A stretch of DNA of 64,000 nucleotides from Streptomyces griseoviridis. Lineage in GTDB: Bacteria; Actinomycetota; Actinomycetes; Streptomycetales; Streptomycetaceae. Below the pieces are notes generated by a model. It made no database searches and had not been told where the DNA came from. It saw nothing but the letters and a program-made list of their open reading frames with translations. Of this stretch, positions 50,024 through 62,639 are shown in pieces. The stretch's first letter is position 1. Each line of letters begins with the position of its first letter. The position numbers and the translations under genes were made by a program. The DNA lies in NCBI RefSeq assembly GCF_005222485.1, contig NZ_CP029078.1, forward strand, positions 1,888,001 through 1,952,000, read 5' to 3'.

Positions 50024-50619
50024 GCGTTTCCTTCCACGTATGCAGCAGCCCGCCTTATGGCATCGGGCCGATCCTTGAACTGCCCCAGCGCGGCATTACA
50101 GCTGAAGCACAGTACGCCACGGACCCTACCCGTCTTGTGGCAGTGATCCACATGCTCTGCGGGAGCGGCAAGACATACGCAGCAAACTCCACGCTGCTCC
50201 GCCATGAGGGCGTCCACCTCGTCCGGTGACAGACCGTATTTCCGCTTGAAGTAGCCGATCCGATTCCGCTCGGCCCGGCACTCCCTGCAGTAGCTCGCCC
50301 AGCCGTCCGACGAGGACTTGCTCAGCTCCCACTCCAGGTGCGGCTTGACCTCGCTGCACCCCGGACATCGCTTGTGCCCAGGCGGCACAGCGACCTTGAC
50401 GCGGACCTTCTTGCCTCTGGCCTCCTGGCGTTGCCGGTAGTACTCGGCCGAGCACTCTCGGCAGTACGCCTGGAGGCCGTCCCGCATGGCCTTGTTGCTC
50501 GCGAAGGCCGAGCGCGGCAGACACTGCTCACACCGCGGGCAGCGTCGCCCTTCTGCCGCTTGGGTCACTGAAGGATTCCCCCGTCCAACCTTCACTTCGA
50601 AGGCAAAATCACTCTCCAC
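49975..50619 (-). CDS. endonuclease VII-like HNH protein with duplicated zinc module
   Basis: A 214-residue protein between pup and prcB. The C-terminal half is a recombination endonuclease VII/HNH domain ([41 protein letters not shown]), with zinc Cys pairs and the HVDH metal site intact. The N-terminal half has two similar 35-residue modules of the form RCPxC...S..DG...YCREC, probably zinc ribbons from an internal duplication. It overlaps pup by 11 bp and prcB by 49 bp. GTG 50568 is a possible shorter start. A role in the Pup-proteasome system is not established. Confidence 0.87.
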   Translation of the reverse strand: MESDFAFEVKVGRGNPSVTQAAEGRRCPRCEQCLPRSAFASNKAMRDGLQAYCRECSAEYYRQRQEARGKKVRVKVAVPPGHKRCPGCSEVKPHLEWELSKSSSDGWASYCRECRAERNRIGYFKRKYGLSPDEVDALMAEQRGVCCVCLAAPAEHVDHCHKTGRVRGVLCFSCNAALGQFKDRPDAIRRAAAYVEGNAWKPTLVAPGVYQLPS

Positions 50620-50827
50620 CCTTCTGAACGAAGGACCTCACGAAATCTTCTGCGTTCTCTTCGAGCACGTCGTCGATCTCGTCCAGCACCGAGTCCACGT
50701 CGTCGCTCAGCTTCTCCTGGCGCTCCTTGAGGTCGTCCGTCGCCTGCGCGTCCTGCGCCTGCTCCTCGACCTCCTCGGTGGAGCGCGTCGCCTTCTGCTG
50801 GCCGCCGCCGGTGTCCTTGGTTGCCAT
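50609..50827 (-). CDS. pup: prokaryotic ubiquitin-like protein Pup
   Basis: A 72-residue disordered protein beginning MATKDTGGGQQKATRS. The C-terminal helix-forming part ([34 protein letters not shown]) binds the Mpa coiled coil. The final codons encode Gly-Gly-Glu (GAG then TGA), so Pup is made ready for ligation and needs no deamidation of a terminal Gln. ATG 50827 is used. Confidence 0.98.
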   Translation of the reverse strand: MATKDTGGGQQKATRSTEEVEEQAQDAQATDDLKERQEKLSDDVDSVLDEIDDVLEENAEDFVRSFVQKGGE

Positions 50828-50970
50828 AACCCTCACCCCGCTCAGTTCGCCCGACATGGTCGACAGGTCGGCATTCCTGCCGATCGGTGATGATCAGACC
50901 CTACAAGCCCGGTCCGACATCGGCCCCGCAGTTGCGTCAACGTACGGAGGCCACCTCGATGATTCCCGGC

Positions 50971-51013
50971 CGCCGGGGTTTCCACCCCGGCGCGGGCCCC
51001 GCGTCTCGGGGCC
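50971..51013 (-). terminator. tandem hairpins between dop and pup
   Basis: Two stems lie just after the dop stop on the minus strand: GGCCCCG/CGGGGCC (50995-51013) and CGCCGGGGT/ACCCCGGCG (50971-50992, loop TTCC). They may terminate or reduce transcription from dop into pup. Confidence 0.65.
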
Positions 51014-51016
51014 GGG

Positions 51017-52528
51017 TCAGCTGCCCGACAACACCTTGACCAGGTCTTCCGCGGTGCGGCACCGGTCCAGGAGCTCCTTGACGTGATTACGCGTTCCGCG
51101 AAGCGGTTCCAGGGTTGGGACCCGCTGGAGCGAGTCCCGGCCCGGCAGGTCGAAGATCACTGAGTCCCAGGACGCCGCGGCGACGTCGTCGGCGTACTGC
51201 TCGAGACAGCGGCCGCGGAAGTACGCCCTGGTGTCCTCAGGCGGCTTCGTACGGGCCCGCTCGACCTCGTTCTCGTCCAGCAGCCGCTTCATCCGCCCCC
51301 GGGCCGCGAGCCGGTTGTAGAGGCCCTTCTCCTCCCGCACATCGGCGTACTGAAGGTCGACGAGGTGCAGCCTGGGGGCGTCCCAGTCGACGCCGTCGCG
51401 GCGCCGGTAGCCCTCCATGAGTTCGCGCTTGGCGACCCAGTCCAGCTCGCCCGCGAGGCTCATCGGATCGTTCTCGAGCCGGTTGAGGGTGTCCTCCCAG
51501 CGGGCGAGGACGTCCTTGGTCTGTTCGTCGGCGTCCGCGCCGTACCGCTCCTCCACGTACTTCCTGGACAGCTCGTAGTACTCCATCTGGAGCTGGACCG
51601 CGGTGAGTGTCCGGCCGCTGCGGAGCGTGACGAGCCGCTTGAGGCCCGGGTCGTGGGAGACCTGGTGGAGGGTGCGGACCGGCTGGTCGACGGCGAGGTC
51701 GACGGCGATGAAGCCGTCCTCGATCATGGAGAGGACCAGGGCCGTGGTGCCGAGCTTGAGGTAGGTGGAGATCTCGGAGAGGTTCGCGTCGCCGATGATC
51801 ACGTGCAGGCGGCGGTACTTCTCGGCGTCCGCGTGCGGCTCGTCGCGGGTGTTGATGATGGGCCGTTTGAGGGTGGTCTCCAGGCCGACCTCGACCTCGA
51901 AGTAGTCGGCGCGCTGGCTGAGCTGGAAGCCGTGCTCGTGGCCGTCCTGGCCGATGCCGACACGTCCCGCGCCGGTGACGACCTGGCGGGAGACGAAGAA
52001 GGGCGTCAGGTGGCGCACGATGTCCGAGAAGGGGGTCTCCCGCTTCATCAGGTAGTTCTCGTGCGTGCCGTAGGAGGCGCCCTTGTTGTCGGTGTTGTTC
52101 TTGTAGAGGTGGATGGGCTGCGCGCCGGGCAGCTGGCCGGCCCGTTCGGCGGCCTCCGCCATGATGCGTTCGCCGGCCTTGTCCCAGAGGACGGCGTCGC
52201 GGGGGTTGGTGACCTCGGGCGAGCTGTACTCGGGGTGTGCGTGGTCGACGTAGAGCCGTGCGCCGTTGGTGAGGATCACGTTGGCGAGGCCGATGTCCTC
52301 GTCGGTGAGCTGGCTGGAGTCGGCGGCCTCGCGGGCGAGGTCGAAGCCCCGTGCGTCCCGCAGCGGGTTCTCCTCCTCGAAGTCCCAGCGGGCCCGTCGG
52401 GCCCGGTGCATCGCCGCCGCGTAGGCGTTGACGATCTGGGACGAGGTGAGCATGGCATTGGCGTTGGGGTGGCCGGGGACGGAGATGCCGTACTCCGTCT
52501 CGATGCCCATTACTCGCCGTACGGTCAT
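51017..52528 (-). CDS. dop: depupylase Dop
   Basis: A 503-residue PafA homologue that removes Pup from substrates (and deamidates PupGGQ in species that need it). It begins [25 protein letters not shown], then the Dop-specific loop region ([36 protein letters not shown]) absent from PafA. The shared core follows: [66 protein letters not shown]. Since Pup here ends in Glu, depupylation is its expected role. Confidence 0.97.
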   Translation of the reverse strand: MTVRRVMGIETEYGISVPGHPNANAMLTSSQIVNAYAAAMHRARRARWDFEEENPLRDARGFDLAREAADSSQLTDEDIGLANVILTNGARLYVDHAHPEYSSPEVTNPRDAVLWDKAGERIMAEAAERAGQLPGAQPIHLYKNNTDNKGASYGTHENYLMKRETPFSDIVRHLTPFFVSRQVVTGAGRVGIGQDGHEHGFQLSQRADYFEVEVGLETTLKRPIINTRDEPHADAEKYRRLHVIIGDANLSEISTYLKLGTTALVLSMIEDGFIAVDLAVDQPVRTLHQVSHDPGLKRLVTLRSGRTLTAVQLQMEYYELSRKYVEERYGADADEQTKDVLARWEDTLNRLENDPMSLAGELDWVAKRELMEGYRRRDGVDWDAPRLHLVDLQYADVREEKGLYNRLAARGRMKRLLDENEVERARTKPPEDTRAYFRGRCLEQYADDVAAASWDSVIFDLPGRDSLQRVPTLEPLRGTRNHVKELLDRCRTAEDLVKVLSGS

Positions 52529-52762
52529 GCGGCCCTCCTTGCCCGGCGGCGTCCCCGGTCGGGGACTCCGCTCAAGTACCGCCGGCGCTCCGGTGCGTGT
52601 GCGGTGCCCGTCCCCGCACTGCGCGACTCGGCGGTACCGATGAGCCTAGAACGCCTCTGCGCTGGTGTGGAGATCATTTGCGTCATTGCCTTGCTCCGGC
52701 CGGGTACTGAAAAGCAGTCGGCTGCGGGTACCCGGTGACGGGACCCGCAGCCGTCCTGTGTT

Positions 52763-54529
52763 TTACAGGTACTGCCCGGTGTTCGCCACCGTGTCGATGG
52801 AGCGTCCGGTGTCCGCGCCCTGCTTTCCGGTGATGAGGGTGCGGATGTACACGATCCGCTCGCCCTTCTTTCCGGAGATGCGGGCCCAGTCGTCCGGGTT
52901 GGTGGTGTTGGGCAGGTCCTCGTTCTCCTTGAACTCGTCCACGCACGCCTGGAGGAGGTGGGAGACCCTGAGGCCCTTCTGCTGGTGTTCGAGGAAGTCC
53001 TTGATCGCCATTTTCTTGGCCCGGCCCACGATGTTCTCGATCATGGCTCCGGAGTTGAAGTCCTTGAAGTAGAGGACTTCCTTGTCGCCGTTGGCGTAGG
53101 TGACTTCCAGGAAGCGGTTCTCCTCGGATTCGGCGTACATGTGCTCGACGGCCGTCTGGATCATGCTCTGGACGGTCGTCTCGCGGCTGCCCGCGTGCTC
53201 TCCGAGGTCGTCGGAGTGGAGCGGGAGGCGTTCGGTGAGGTATTTGCCGAAGATGTCCTTGGCGGCCTCGGCGTCGGGACGTTCGATCTTGATCTTCACG
53301 TCCAGGCGGCCGGGGCGCAGGATGGCCGGGTCGATCATGTCCTCGCGGTTGGAGGCGCCGATGACGACCACGTTCTGGAGGCCTTCCACGCCGTCGATCT
53401 CGGCGAGCAGCTGGGGGACGATGGTGTTCTCCACGTCCGAGCTGACGCCTGATCCGCGGGTGCGGAAGAGGGATTCCATCTCGTCGAAGAAGACGATGAC
53501 GGGGGTGCCCTCGCTGGCCTTTTCGCGGGCTCGCTGGAAGACGAGGCGGATCTGCCGTTCGGTCTCGCCGACGTATTTGTTGAGGAGCTCGGGTCCCTTG
53601 ATGTTGAGGAAGAAGCTCTTGCCCGCGGCTTGGCCGGTGACCTCGGCGACCTTTTTGGCCAGTGAGTTGGCGACGGCTTTGGCGATGAGTGTCTTGCCGC
53701 ATCCGGGGGGTCCGTAGAGCAGGACGCCCTTGGGTGGGCGCAGTTCGTGCTCTTTGAAGAGGTCCGGGTAGAGGTAGGGCAGTTCGACCGCGTCGCGGAT
53801 GGCCTCGATCTGGCCGCCGAGGCCGCCGATCTGCTCGTAGCCGATGTCGGGGACTTCTTCGAGGACGAGTTCTTCGACCTCGCTCTTGGGGACGATCTCG
53901 TAGACGTAGCCGGAGCGCGGTTCGAGGAGCAGGGCGTCGCCGGGTCGGATGGTGACGTCCAGCAGCGGCTCGGCGAGCCGTACCACCCGTTCCTCGTCGG
54001 TGTGCCCGAGCACCAGGGCGCGTTCGCCGTCCTCGAGGATCTCCTTGAGGGTGACGATGTCGCCGACGCGCTCGTACTTCATGGCTTCGACCACGTTGAG
54101 CGCTTCGTTGAGCATGACTTCCTGGCCGCGTCGGAGGCCGTCGATCTCGACGCTGGGGCTGACGTTCACCCGGAGTTTGCGGCCGCCGGTGAAGATGTCG
54201 GCGGTGCCGTCCTCGTTGGCCTGCAGGAAGACTCCGAAGCCGGCCGGGGGCTGGGCCAGCCGGTCGACCTCCTCCTTGAGGGCGACGATCTGGTCGCGGG
54301 CCTCGCGGAGTGTGTTGGCGAGTCGCTCGTTCTGGGCTGAGACGCCGGCCAGGTTGGTCTGGAGTTCGACGATCCGCTCTTCGAGAATCCTCGTGTGCCG
54401 CGGAGAGTCGGCGAGCTTGCGCCGCAGGACGGCGATCTCCTGCTCAAGGTAGGCAATCTGCCCGGCAGGGTCGTCGGACCCTCGTCCCGGGCGGATGCCG
54501 CGGTTCATGTCGTCGTCGTGGGCTGCCAC
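52763..54529 (-). CDS. mpa: proteasomal AAA+ ATPase Mpa/ARC
   Basis: A 588-residue hexameric unfoldase. An N-terminal coiled coil ([39 protein letters not shown]) binds Pup. Two OB domains and the AAA domain follow, with Walker A GPPGCGKT (about 272) and Walker [13 protein letters not shown] (about 345). The C-terminus NTGQYL carries the penultimate-Tyr motif that docks into the alpha ring and opens the gate. GTG 54529 is preceded by GGAGG at 8 nt. Also called arc in other actinobacteria. Confidence 0.97.
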   Translation of the reverse strand: MAAHDDDMNRGIRPGRGSDDPAGQIAYLEQEIAVLRRKLADSPRHTRILEERIVELQTNLAGVSAQNERLANTLREARDQIVALKEEVDRLAQPPAGFGVFLQANEDGTADIFTGGRKLRVNVSPSVEIDGLRRGQEVMLNEALNVVEAMKYERVGDIVTLKEILEDGERALVLGHTDEERVVRLAEPLLDVTIRPGDALLLEPRSGYVYEIVPKSEVEELVLEEVPDIGYEQIGGLGGQIEAIRDAVELPYLYPDLFKEHELRPPKGVLLYGPPGCGKTLIAKAVANSLAKKVAEVTGQAAGKSFFLNIKGPELLNKYVGETERQIRLVFQRAREKASEGTPVIVFFDEMESLFRTRGSGVSSDVENTIVPQLLAEIDGVEGLQNVVVIGASNREDMIDPAILRPGRLDVKIKIERPDAEAAKDIFGKYLTERLPLHSDDLGEHAGSRETTVQSMIQTAVEHMYAESEENRFLEVTYANGDKEVLYFKDFNSGAMIENIVGRAKKMAIKDFLEHQQKGLRVSHLLQACVDEFKENEDLPNTTNPDDWARISGKKGERIVYIRTLITGKQGADTGRSIDTVANTGQYL

Positions 54530-54773
54530 GGTCCTCACCTCCTCCAAGGGGAGCTGGACGCTTCCAGACCCTACCTGGGTGGGTGTCGATTGAAACCCCT
54601 AGATCACAAAGACTGTCGGGGTGTGTCCGATCTTCACCCTTGCGCTCTCCCTCACGCCAAGGGGATACCCACCGGAGGTGAGGGGGAAGCGGGCGGAGGT
54701 AGGGTCGAAGTGTTCAACACCCGTCAGTGCTGGCCGGATTCCCGGTCCGCGAGGGGGAGAAACGGCAGGAGAC

Positions 54774-55079
54774 ATGAGCGTGCAGCAGGAGGCCGGGGTC
54801 GACGGTGAGGCGCTGGAGGTCTGGATCGACCAGGATCTCTGTACCGGCGACGGGATCTGCGCGCAGTACGCGCCGGAGGTCTTCGAGCTGGACATCGATG
54901 GTCTGGCGTACGTGAAGAGTCCTGGGGACGAGTTGTTGCAGGACAAGGGCGCGACGACGCCGGTTCCGCTGACGCTTCTCACCGATGTGGTCGACTCCGC
55001 GAAGGAGTGTCCGGGCGAGTGCATTCATGTGCGTCGAGTTTCGGACAGTGTCGAGGTCTTCGGTCCGGACGCGGAGTAA
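54774..55079 (+). CDS. single-cluster [3Fe-4S]-type ferredoxin
   Basis: A 101-residue acidic ferredoxin. The cluster ligands are in WIDQDLCTGDGICAQYAPEVF (C-x5-C with Asp in place of the second Cys) and SAKECPGECIHV, the pattern of actinobacterial [3Fe-4S] or labile [4Fe-4S] ferredoxins that often donate electrons to P450s. It diverges from mpa, 244 bp apart. No P450 or reductase is adjacent, so its partner is unknown. AGGAG lies close before the ATG. Confidence 0.93.
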   Translation: MSVQQEAGVDGEALEVWIDQDLCTGDGICAQYAPEVFELDIDGLAYVKSPGDELLQDKGATTPVPLTLLTDVVDSAKECPGECIHVRRVSDSVEVFGPDAE

Positions 55080-55135
55080 TCAGATTGTTGCTTTGCGTGG
55101 TGGCTGTGTGAGGTCGCGGGCTCTGCCGGGGCGGG

Positions 55136-55756
55136 TCACACGGTGTGGGCTCCGGCGGGTGTGGAGCGGAGGAAGGTGCCGTTCTTCCACTGCCAGCGCG
55201 CGGGTTCGGTGACGTCGGGGCAGCAGCGGGGTATGTCGCTGGTGGAGTAGCCGAGCAGGGTGGCGAGGACGGATCCGTCGCGGATGGAGAAGTCGCTGAC
55301 GGTGGTGCCGTCCTTGGGGTCGACGAGGGTCGCGACGACGCGCGGGGTGCCGTCGGCGGATCGGGTGATGACGTAGACGCCGTCGGGCGGGGTGCCCATG
55401 GGGGCGTCGCAGTGGACCACGGCGACGGTTTCGGGGGTGCCGTCGCCGTCGAGGTCGCCGGTGGCTTTCTCCTTGACGACGGTCTTGACCGGTCCGCAGG
55501 TGAGGGGGTAGTCGATGCCGGCCGGGTCGGGGGCCGCGGCGTGGGTGGCGCGCGGGGTGGGGTCGGCGGGTTGGGCCGCGGTCGCGGAGTTCGGCTGGAG
55601 GACCGAGGAGAGGGCCATGACTCCGGCGACGGCCGTCGCGGTGGCGACCCAGTGGATCGGACGGGTGTGCGTGTGTGCCAGTTCCGGGACGGCGGGGTGC
55701 TGCACGAGGAGTGTCTCCTGTGAGGGCTGTGCCGGTGGGGGTGGGGTGGCCAGCAT
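55136..55756 (-). CDS. secreted or membrane-anchored protein of unknown function
   Basis: A protein of about 206 residues with a hydrophobic segment (WVATATAVAGVMALSSVL, about 35-52) that is a signal or anchor, preceded by a cytoplasmic stretch rich in Pro, Thr and His. The exported part holds DLDGDGTPETVAVVHC, an FG-GAP/EF-hand-like calcium-type loop, four Cys (LTCGPV, VVHCDA, PRCCPD), and a C-terminal WQWKNGTF. It probably binds metal or a surface partner. The frame runs to 55837; ATG 55756 is preferred but weakly supported. Confidence 0.7.
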   Translation of the reverse strand: MLATPPPPAQPSQETLLVQHPAVPELAHTHTRPIHWVATATAVAGVMALSSVLQPNSATAAQPADPTPRATHAAAPDPAGIDYPLTCGPVKTVVKEKATGDLDGDGTPETVAVVHCDAPMGTPPDGVYVITRSADGTPRVVATLVDPKDGTTVSDFSIRDGSVLATLLGYSTSDIPRCCPDVTEPARWQWKNGTFLRSTPAGAHTV

Positions 55757-55919
55757 CGTGCCACACGTCACAGGTGGGGGGAACGGCGGGGTGGGCTCGG
55801 GTGCGGGTGGGCTTGTCGGTTTGTGGCGTGGTGTCAACAGATGGGCGGCGCGGCCGGGTTCCCGAGTGGTCGGGGAACTGGGCCGCGCCGCCTGTGCGTT
55901 GTCCGCGGGAGGGGCCGTC

Positions 55920-56825
55920 TCAGCGGCGGCCGGCGCCTCCGTCGGCGTTCGGTCCTTCGTAGTCGTCGCCGTAGGCGCCCTTGGCGGGGCGGCGGCGGCG
56001 CATGGGGGGCTCGACGCCGTCGGCGAGGCGGCGGGCGGTGAGGAGGAAGCCGGTGTGGCCGATCATGCGGTGGTCCGGGCGGACGGCGAGGCCCTCGACG
56101 TGCCAGTTGCGGATCATCGATTCCCAGGCGGTCGGTTCGTTGAAGGAGCCGATCTCGCGGATGGATTCGACGGTCCTGGCGAGCTGGGTGGTGGTGGCGA
56201 CGTAGCAGCAGAGGATGCCGCCGGGGACGAGTGCCTTGGAGACGGCCTCCAGGCACTCCCAGGGGGCGAGCATGTCGAGGATGACGCGGTCGACCTCGGT
56301 GTCGGACAGGTTGTCCTGGAGGTCGCCGACGGTGAGCTGCCAGGCGGGGTGGGGGCCGCCGAAGTAGCGCTCGACGTTCTGCTGGGCGATCTCCGCGAAG
56401 TCCTCGCGGCGTTCGTAGCTGTGCAGCATGCCCTGGTCGCCGATGGCGCGCAGCAGGAAGCTGCTGAGGGAGCCGGAGCCGACGCCTGCCTCGACGACGC
56501 GGGCGCCGGGGAAGATGTCGGCGAAGGCGAGGATCTGGCCCGCGTCCTTCGGGTAGACGACGGCTGCCCCGCGGGGCATGGAGAGGACGTAGTCGGGGAG
56601 CAGGGGGCGCAGCGCGAGATAGGCGACGTTACCTGTGGTGCGGACAACGCTGCCCTCGGGTGCGCCGATCAGCTCGTCGTGCGGGAAGGAACCTTTGTGG
56701 GTGTGGAAGTTCTTTCCGGCTTCGAGCGTGAACGTGTAGTGGCGGCCCTTGGGGTCGGTCAGCTGAACCTGGTCCCCGACCTTGAAGGGCCCGCGCCTGC
56801 GGGCGGCACCGGTCGGTTCGGACAT
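55920..56825 (-). CDS. trmI: tRNA (adenine58-N1)-methyltransferase TrmI
   Basis: A 301-residue Rossmann methyltransferase that makes m1A58 in the T-loop of tRNA, acting as a tetramer. An N-terminal beta domain (FKVGDQVQLTDPKGRHYTFTLEAGKNFHTHKGSFPHDELIG) precedes the SAM-binding domain (VVEAGVGSGSLSSFLLRAIGDQG, and DRVILDMLAPWECLEAV). The basic C-terminus is disordered. It follows the M. tuberculosis order around Rv2118c. Confidence 0.96.
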   Translation of the reverse strand: MSEPTGAARRRGPFKVGDQVQLTDPKGRHYTFTLEAGKNFHTHKGSFPHDELIGAPEGSVVRTTGNVAYLALRPLLPDYVLSMPRGAAVVYPKDAGQILAFADIFPGARVVEAGVGSGSLSSFLLRAIGDQGMLHSYERREDFAEIAQQNVERYFGGPHPAWQLTVGDLQDNLSDTEVDRVILDMLAPWECLEAVSKALVPGGILCCYVATTTQLARTVESIREIGSFNEPTAWESMIRNWHVEGLAVRPDHRMIGHTGFLLTARRLADGVEPPMRRRRPAKGAYGDDYEGPNADGGAGRR

Positions 56826-56877
56826 GTGACCAGCCTACCGGCCTTTGCGGGGGGCGCCGACCACGGGCGGGGGCGGT

Positions 56878-59804
<2,927 letters not shown>

Positions 59805-59818
59805 CTAAGGAGTTTCAC

Positions 59819-60490
59819 GTGGCCATCCGTGTCCTACTGGTCGACGACCAGCCGCTGCTGCGTACCGGCTTCCGGATGATTCTGGAGGCGGAGCAGGACA
59901 TCGCGGTCGTCGGTGAGGCCGGAGACGGTCTTCAGGCTCTGGACCAGGTGCGGGCGTTGCAGCCCGATGTGGTGCTGATGGACATCCGGATGCCGCGGAT
60001 GGACGGGGTGGAGGCGACCCGGCAGATCACCGGTCCCGGGCGGGACGGTCCTGCGAAGGTGCTGGTGCTGACGACGTTCGATCTGGACGAGTACGTGGTG
60101 GAGGCGTTGCGGGCGGGGGCCAGTGGCTTTCTGCTGAAGGACGCTCCGGCGAACGAGTTGGTGCAGGCGATCCGGGTGGTCGCGGCGGGTGAGGCGATGT
60201 TGGCGCCGAGCATCACGCGGCGGTTGCTGGACAAGTACGCGACGCATCTGCCGTCGGGGGACGAGCCGGTTCCGGACACGCTGCACACGCTCACCGACCG
60301 TGAGGTGGAGGTGTTGAAGCTGGTGGCGCGCGGGTTGTCGAACGCGGAGATCGCGGCGGATCTCTTCGTGAGCGAGACGACCGTGAAGACGCATGTGGGT
60401 CATGTGCTGACGAAGTTGGGGATCAGGGACCGGGTGCAGGCGGCGGTGTACGCGTACGAGAGCGGTCTGGTGCGTCCTGGCGCGCAGTGA
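59819..60490 (+). CDS. NarL/LuxR-type response regulator
   Basis: A 223-residue response regulator. The receiver domain begins AIRVLLVDDQPLLRTGFRMIL, with the phospho-Asp in VVLMDIRMPRMDG (about residue 53) and a Thr/Lys switch (VLTTFD, LLKDAPA). The LuxR helix-turn-helix is LTDREVEVLKLVARGLSNAEIAADLFVSETTVKTHVGHVL. No kinase is adjacent. GTG 59819 has AAGGAG 6 nt upstream and lies 14 bp after the RecB-family gene, so the two are probably one transcript. Confidence 0.96.
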   Translation: MAIRVLLVDDQPLLRTGFRMILEAEQDIAVVGEAGDGLQALDQVRALQPDVVLMDIRMPRMDGVEATRQITGPGRDGPAKVLVLTTFDLDEYVVEALRAGASGFLLKDAPANELVQAIRVVAAGEAMLAPSITRRLLDKYATHLPSGDEPVPDTLHTLTDREVEVLKLVARGLSNAEIAADLFVSETTVKTHVGHVLTKLGIRDRVQAAVYAYESGLVRPGAQ

Positions 60491-60532
60491 GGCGCGGTGG
60501 TCGCGGGCTCTTTGAGGGGCGCGTGATCGTGG

Positions 60533-60568
60533 ATGAGGGGCCCCACCCGGTCGGGTGGGGCCCCTCAT
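60533..60568. terminator. bidirectional 16-bp hairpin
   Basis: Arms ATGAGGGGCCCCACCC and its exact complement with loop GGTC, between the convergent response-regulator and oligopeptide-binding-protein genes. No mismatch in 16 bp. Confidence 0.93.
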
Positions 60569-60597
60569 GTGTCAGGCGTGGTGGTGCGGGTGGCGGG

Positions 60598-62202
60598 TCA
60601 GCCGGCGACGCCTCGGCCCAGCTCCCAGAGCTGGAGCGTGGAGGAGGAGTTGAGGGCGTAGGCGGTGCCGGTGATGTCGTCGCGGGCGGCGACGTACTGC
60701 TTGCCCTGCCACAGCGGGAGGAAGGGGATGTCGTCGGCGACGAGGTCCTGGATCTCGGTGAGTGTCGTCGAGGCCGAGAGGCGGTCGGCGGCGCGGCGGG
60801 ACTCGGGGATCAGGTTGTTGATGATCTTGTTGTTGCGGTAGGGCGAGTTGAGGAAGTTGTCCTTGTCGAGGAAGGGCGCGACGTAGCTGTCGGCGTCGGG
60901 GAAGTCGGGGAACCAGCCCATGCCCCAGACGTCGTACTCGCCCTTGCGTTCGGCGGGGACGAAGGTATCCCAGGAGGTGCCCTTGATGGTGATGTCGAAG
61001 AGGCCGCTGCTGTTGAGCTGCTGCTGGAGCTGCTCGAACTCCTTCTTGGTGACCGCGCCGTAGTGGTCGGTGGTGTAGTTCAGGGTGAGCTTGACCGGCG
61101 TGTCGATGTTGGCGGCGGCGAGGGTGTTCTTCGCCTTGGTGGCGCTGGGGTCGCCGTACTTGTTGAAGAAGGAGTTGGAGTGGCCGGTGATGCTCGCCGG
61201 GACCATCGAGTAGAGCGGCTCGGCCTGTGATCCGTAGACCTTGGCGACGAGTTCGGGCCGGTTGATGAGTTCGGCCATCGCCTGGCGGACGGCCTTGTTC
61301 TTGACCGTGGGCGCGTTGGTGTTGAAGGCGAGGTAGCGGATCTCGAGGCCGGCCATCTCGACGAGGTCGACGTCGCCGTCGGTCGAGGTGGAGAGCTTCT
61401 GGACCTGTTCGGGCGTCATGCTGCGGGTCATGACGTCGACGTCGCCCTTGTTGAGGGCGGTGCCCATGGTGTCGGCGTCCTCGAAGGACACCATGTCCAC
61501 CTTGTTGTTCTTGACCTTCAGGGCGCCCTTGTAGTGGGGGTTCTTGGTGAAGGTGGCCTTGACCATCACGTCGCCCTTGACCTCGGCCTTCATCGTGTAG
61601 GGGCCGGAGCCGTCGATGTCGAAGCCGTCGCGGAGCTTGTCCTTCTGGTAGTCGTCGGGGTTCACGATGCCGGCGACGGGGGTGGACAGCTTGTACGGGA
61701 ACGTCGCGTCGGCGGTCTTGAGGTGGAAGACCACTTCGCGGTCGCCGGAGGTCTCGACGGTGTCGATGGTCGACAGGAGCGCGAAGACGCCGGAGTCGGA
61801 CTTGATGGCCCGTGCGCGGTCGATGGAGAACTTCACGTCGGCCGCGGTGATGGCGTTGCCGTCGGAGAACTTCAGTCCTTCGCGGAGCTTGCAGGCGTAG
61901 CGCTCGTTGCCGGTGTCGGTGAAGCCGCAGCTCTCGGCGGCCTCGGGGACCGGGTCGCCGTCGCCCTTGGGCTGGACCATGAGGGTCTGGACCGTCTGGC
62001 GGAGGATGTTCCAGGTGCCGACGTCGTACGAGTACGCGGGGTCCACCGGCGCGGGGGCGTCCTTGGTGGCGGTGAACCGGTCCGTGGTGCCCACGACGAT
62101 CGCATCGCCGCCACCGCTCCCGCTGCCGGACCCGCCGCAGGCTGCGAGCACCGGCGCGAGCAGACCGACCACGGCCGGCAGCACCAAAGTCTTGCGGTTC
62201 AT
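60598..62202 (-). CDS. ABC transporter substrate-binding lipoprotein (family 5)
   Basis: A 534-residue oligopeptide/dipeptide-type binding protein. The signal peptide ends in the lipobox VLAAC (Cys about 22), followed by a Gly/Ser linker. The SBP_bac_5 signatures are CKLREGLKFSDGNAITAADVKFSIDRA, GSGPYTMKAE and IRYLAFNTNAPTVKNKAVRQAMAELINR. No permease or ATPase gene adjoins it, so it is an orphan binding protein serving a transporter elsewhere. ATG 62202 is chosen, with GGAG upstream. Confidence 0.93.
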   Translation of the reverse strand: MNRKTLVLPAVVGLLAPVLAACGGSGSGSGGGDAIVVGTTDRFTATKDAPAPVDPAYSYDVGTWNILRQTVQTLMVQPKGDGDPVPEAAESCGFTDTGNERYACKLREGLKFSDGNAITAADVKFSIDRARAIKSDSGVFALLSTIDTVETSGDREVVFHLKTADATFPYKLSTPVAGIVNPDDYQKDKLRDGFDIDGSGPYTMKAEVKGDVMVKATFTKNPHYKGALKVKNNKVDMVSFEDADTMGTALNKGDVDVMTRSMTPEQVQKLSTSTDGDVDLVEMAGLEIRYLAFNTNAPTVKNKAVRQAMAELINRPELVAKVYGSQAEPLYSMVPASITGHSNSFFNKYGDPSATKAKNTLAAANIDTPVKLTLNYTTDHYGAVTKKEFEQLQQQLNSSGLFDITIKGTSWDTFVPAERKGEYDVWGMGWFPDFPDADSYVAPFLDKDNFLNSPYRNNKIINNLIPESRRAADRLSASTTLTEIQDLVADDIPFLPLWQGKQYVAARDDITGTAYALNSSSTLQLWELGRGVAG

Positions 62203-62639
62203 GCTCGTTTTTCTCCAGAGCTGTCGAGTCCGTGTATCCGGCATGCAAGGGGTGTCGCGGGCGGATCACGGGGTAAGGGCGATGTTCTCGCGTCGAGATT
62301 AGTCGGCGGCGGCGCGGGGTTCGGCGGGGAGTGGACTTGAGCTGCCATCACGCTGCGGAACCGGCCGTGGACGGACTGAAAACCCGTCAGCGGAAGGATT
62401 AGTGCAGCGTTCCATCAATCGGGACACAAGGGCGTGTCGGCGCTGCCCGAATCGGGGTGAACAGCACATGCCTCCGCGGCTGTCGACCCCCAGGAACGTG
62501 GGGAAGCTCACAAGAACCAACGCCGTTGCGGTGTACCGGAATTCAGCCATCCGTCGGGATTCGAATTCCGGTGAGCCCGGGTGCGGGAATTATCTCGCTA
62601 TCGGCGCCGCACGCTGGGTGAACGCTCGGCGCATTTCCG
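62203..62639. other. intergenic region with an inverted repeat
   Basis: About 440 bp between two minus-strand genes, less GC-rich than its surroundings. Short frames on both strands (83 and 134 codons) lack recognisable features. It contains the 10-bp inverted repeat listed separately and probably the promoter of the binding-protein gene. Confidence 0.5.
62535..62572. terminator. inverted repeat after the HAD gene
   Basis: Perfect 10-bp arms ACCGGAATTC/GAATTCCGGT with an 18-nt loop, about 70 bp past the HAD stop codon. It could be a terminator or an operator for the downstream binding-protein gene. Confidence 0.45.

Noticed and set aside
54719..54741. A fourth PafBC-type promoter at cGTCAGTG upstream of the ferredoxin
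   Set aside because: Eight bases on, the sequence is ATTCCC, not TAnnnT, and the distance to the start codon does not fit the other three.
62545..62572. tRNA T-loop-like sequence GATTCGAATTCC
   Set aside because: The arms do not pair as a T-stem, no acceptor stem or anticodon arm can be built around it, and it is better explained as one arm of a 10-bp inverted repeat.
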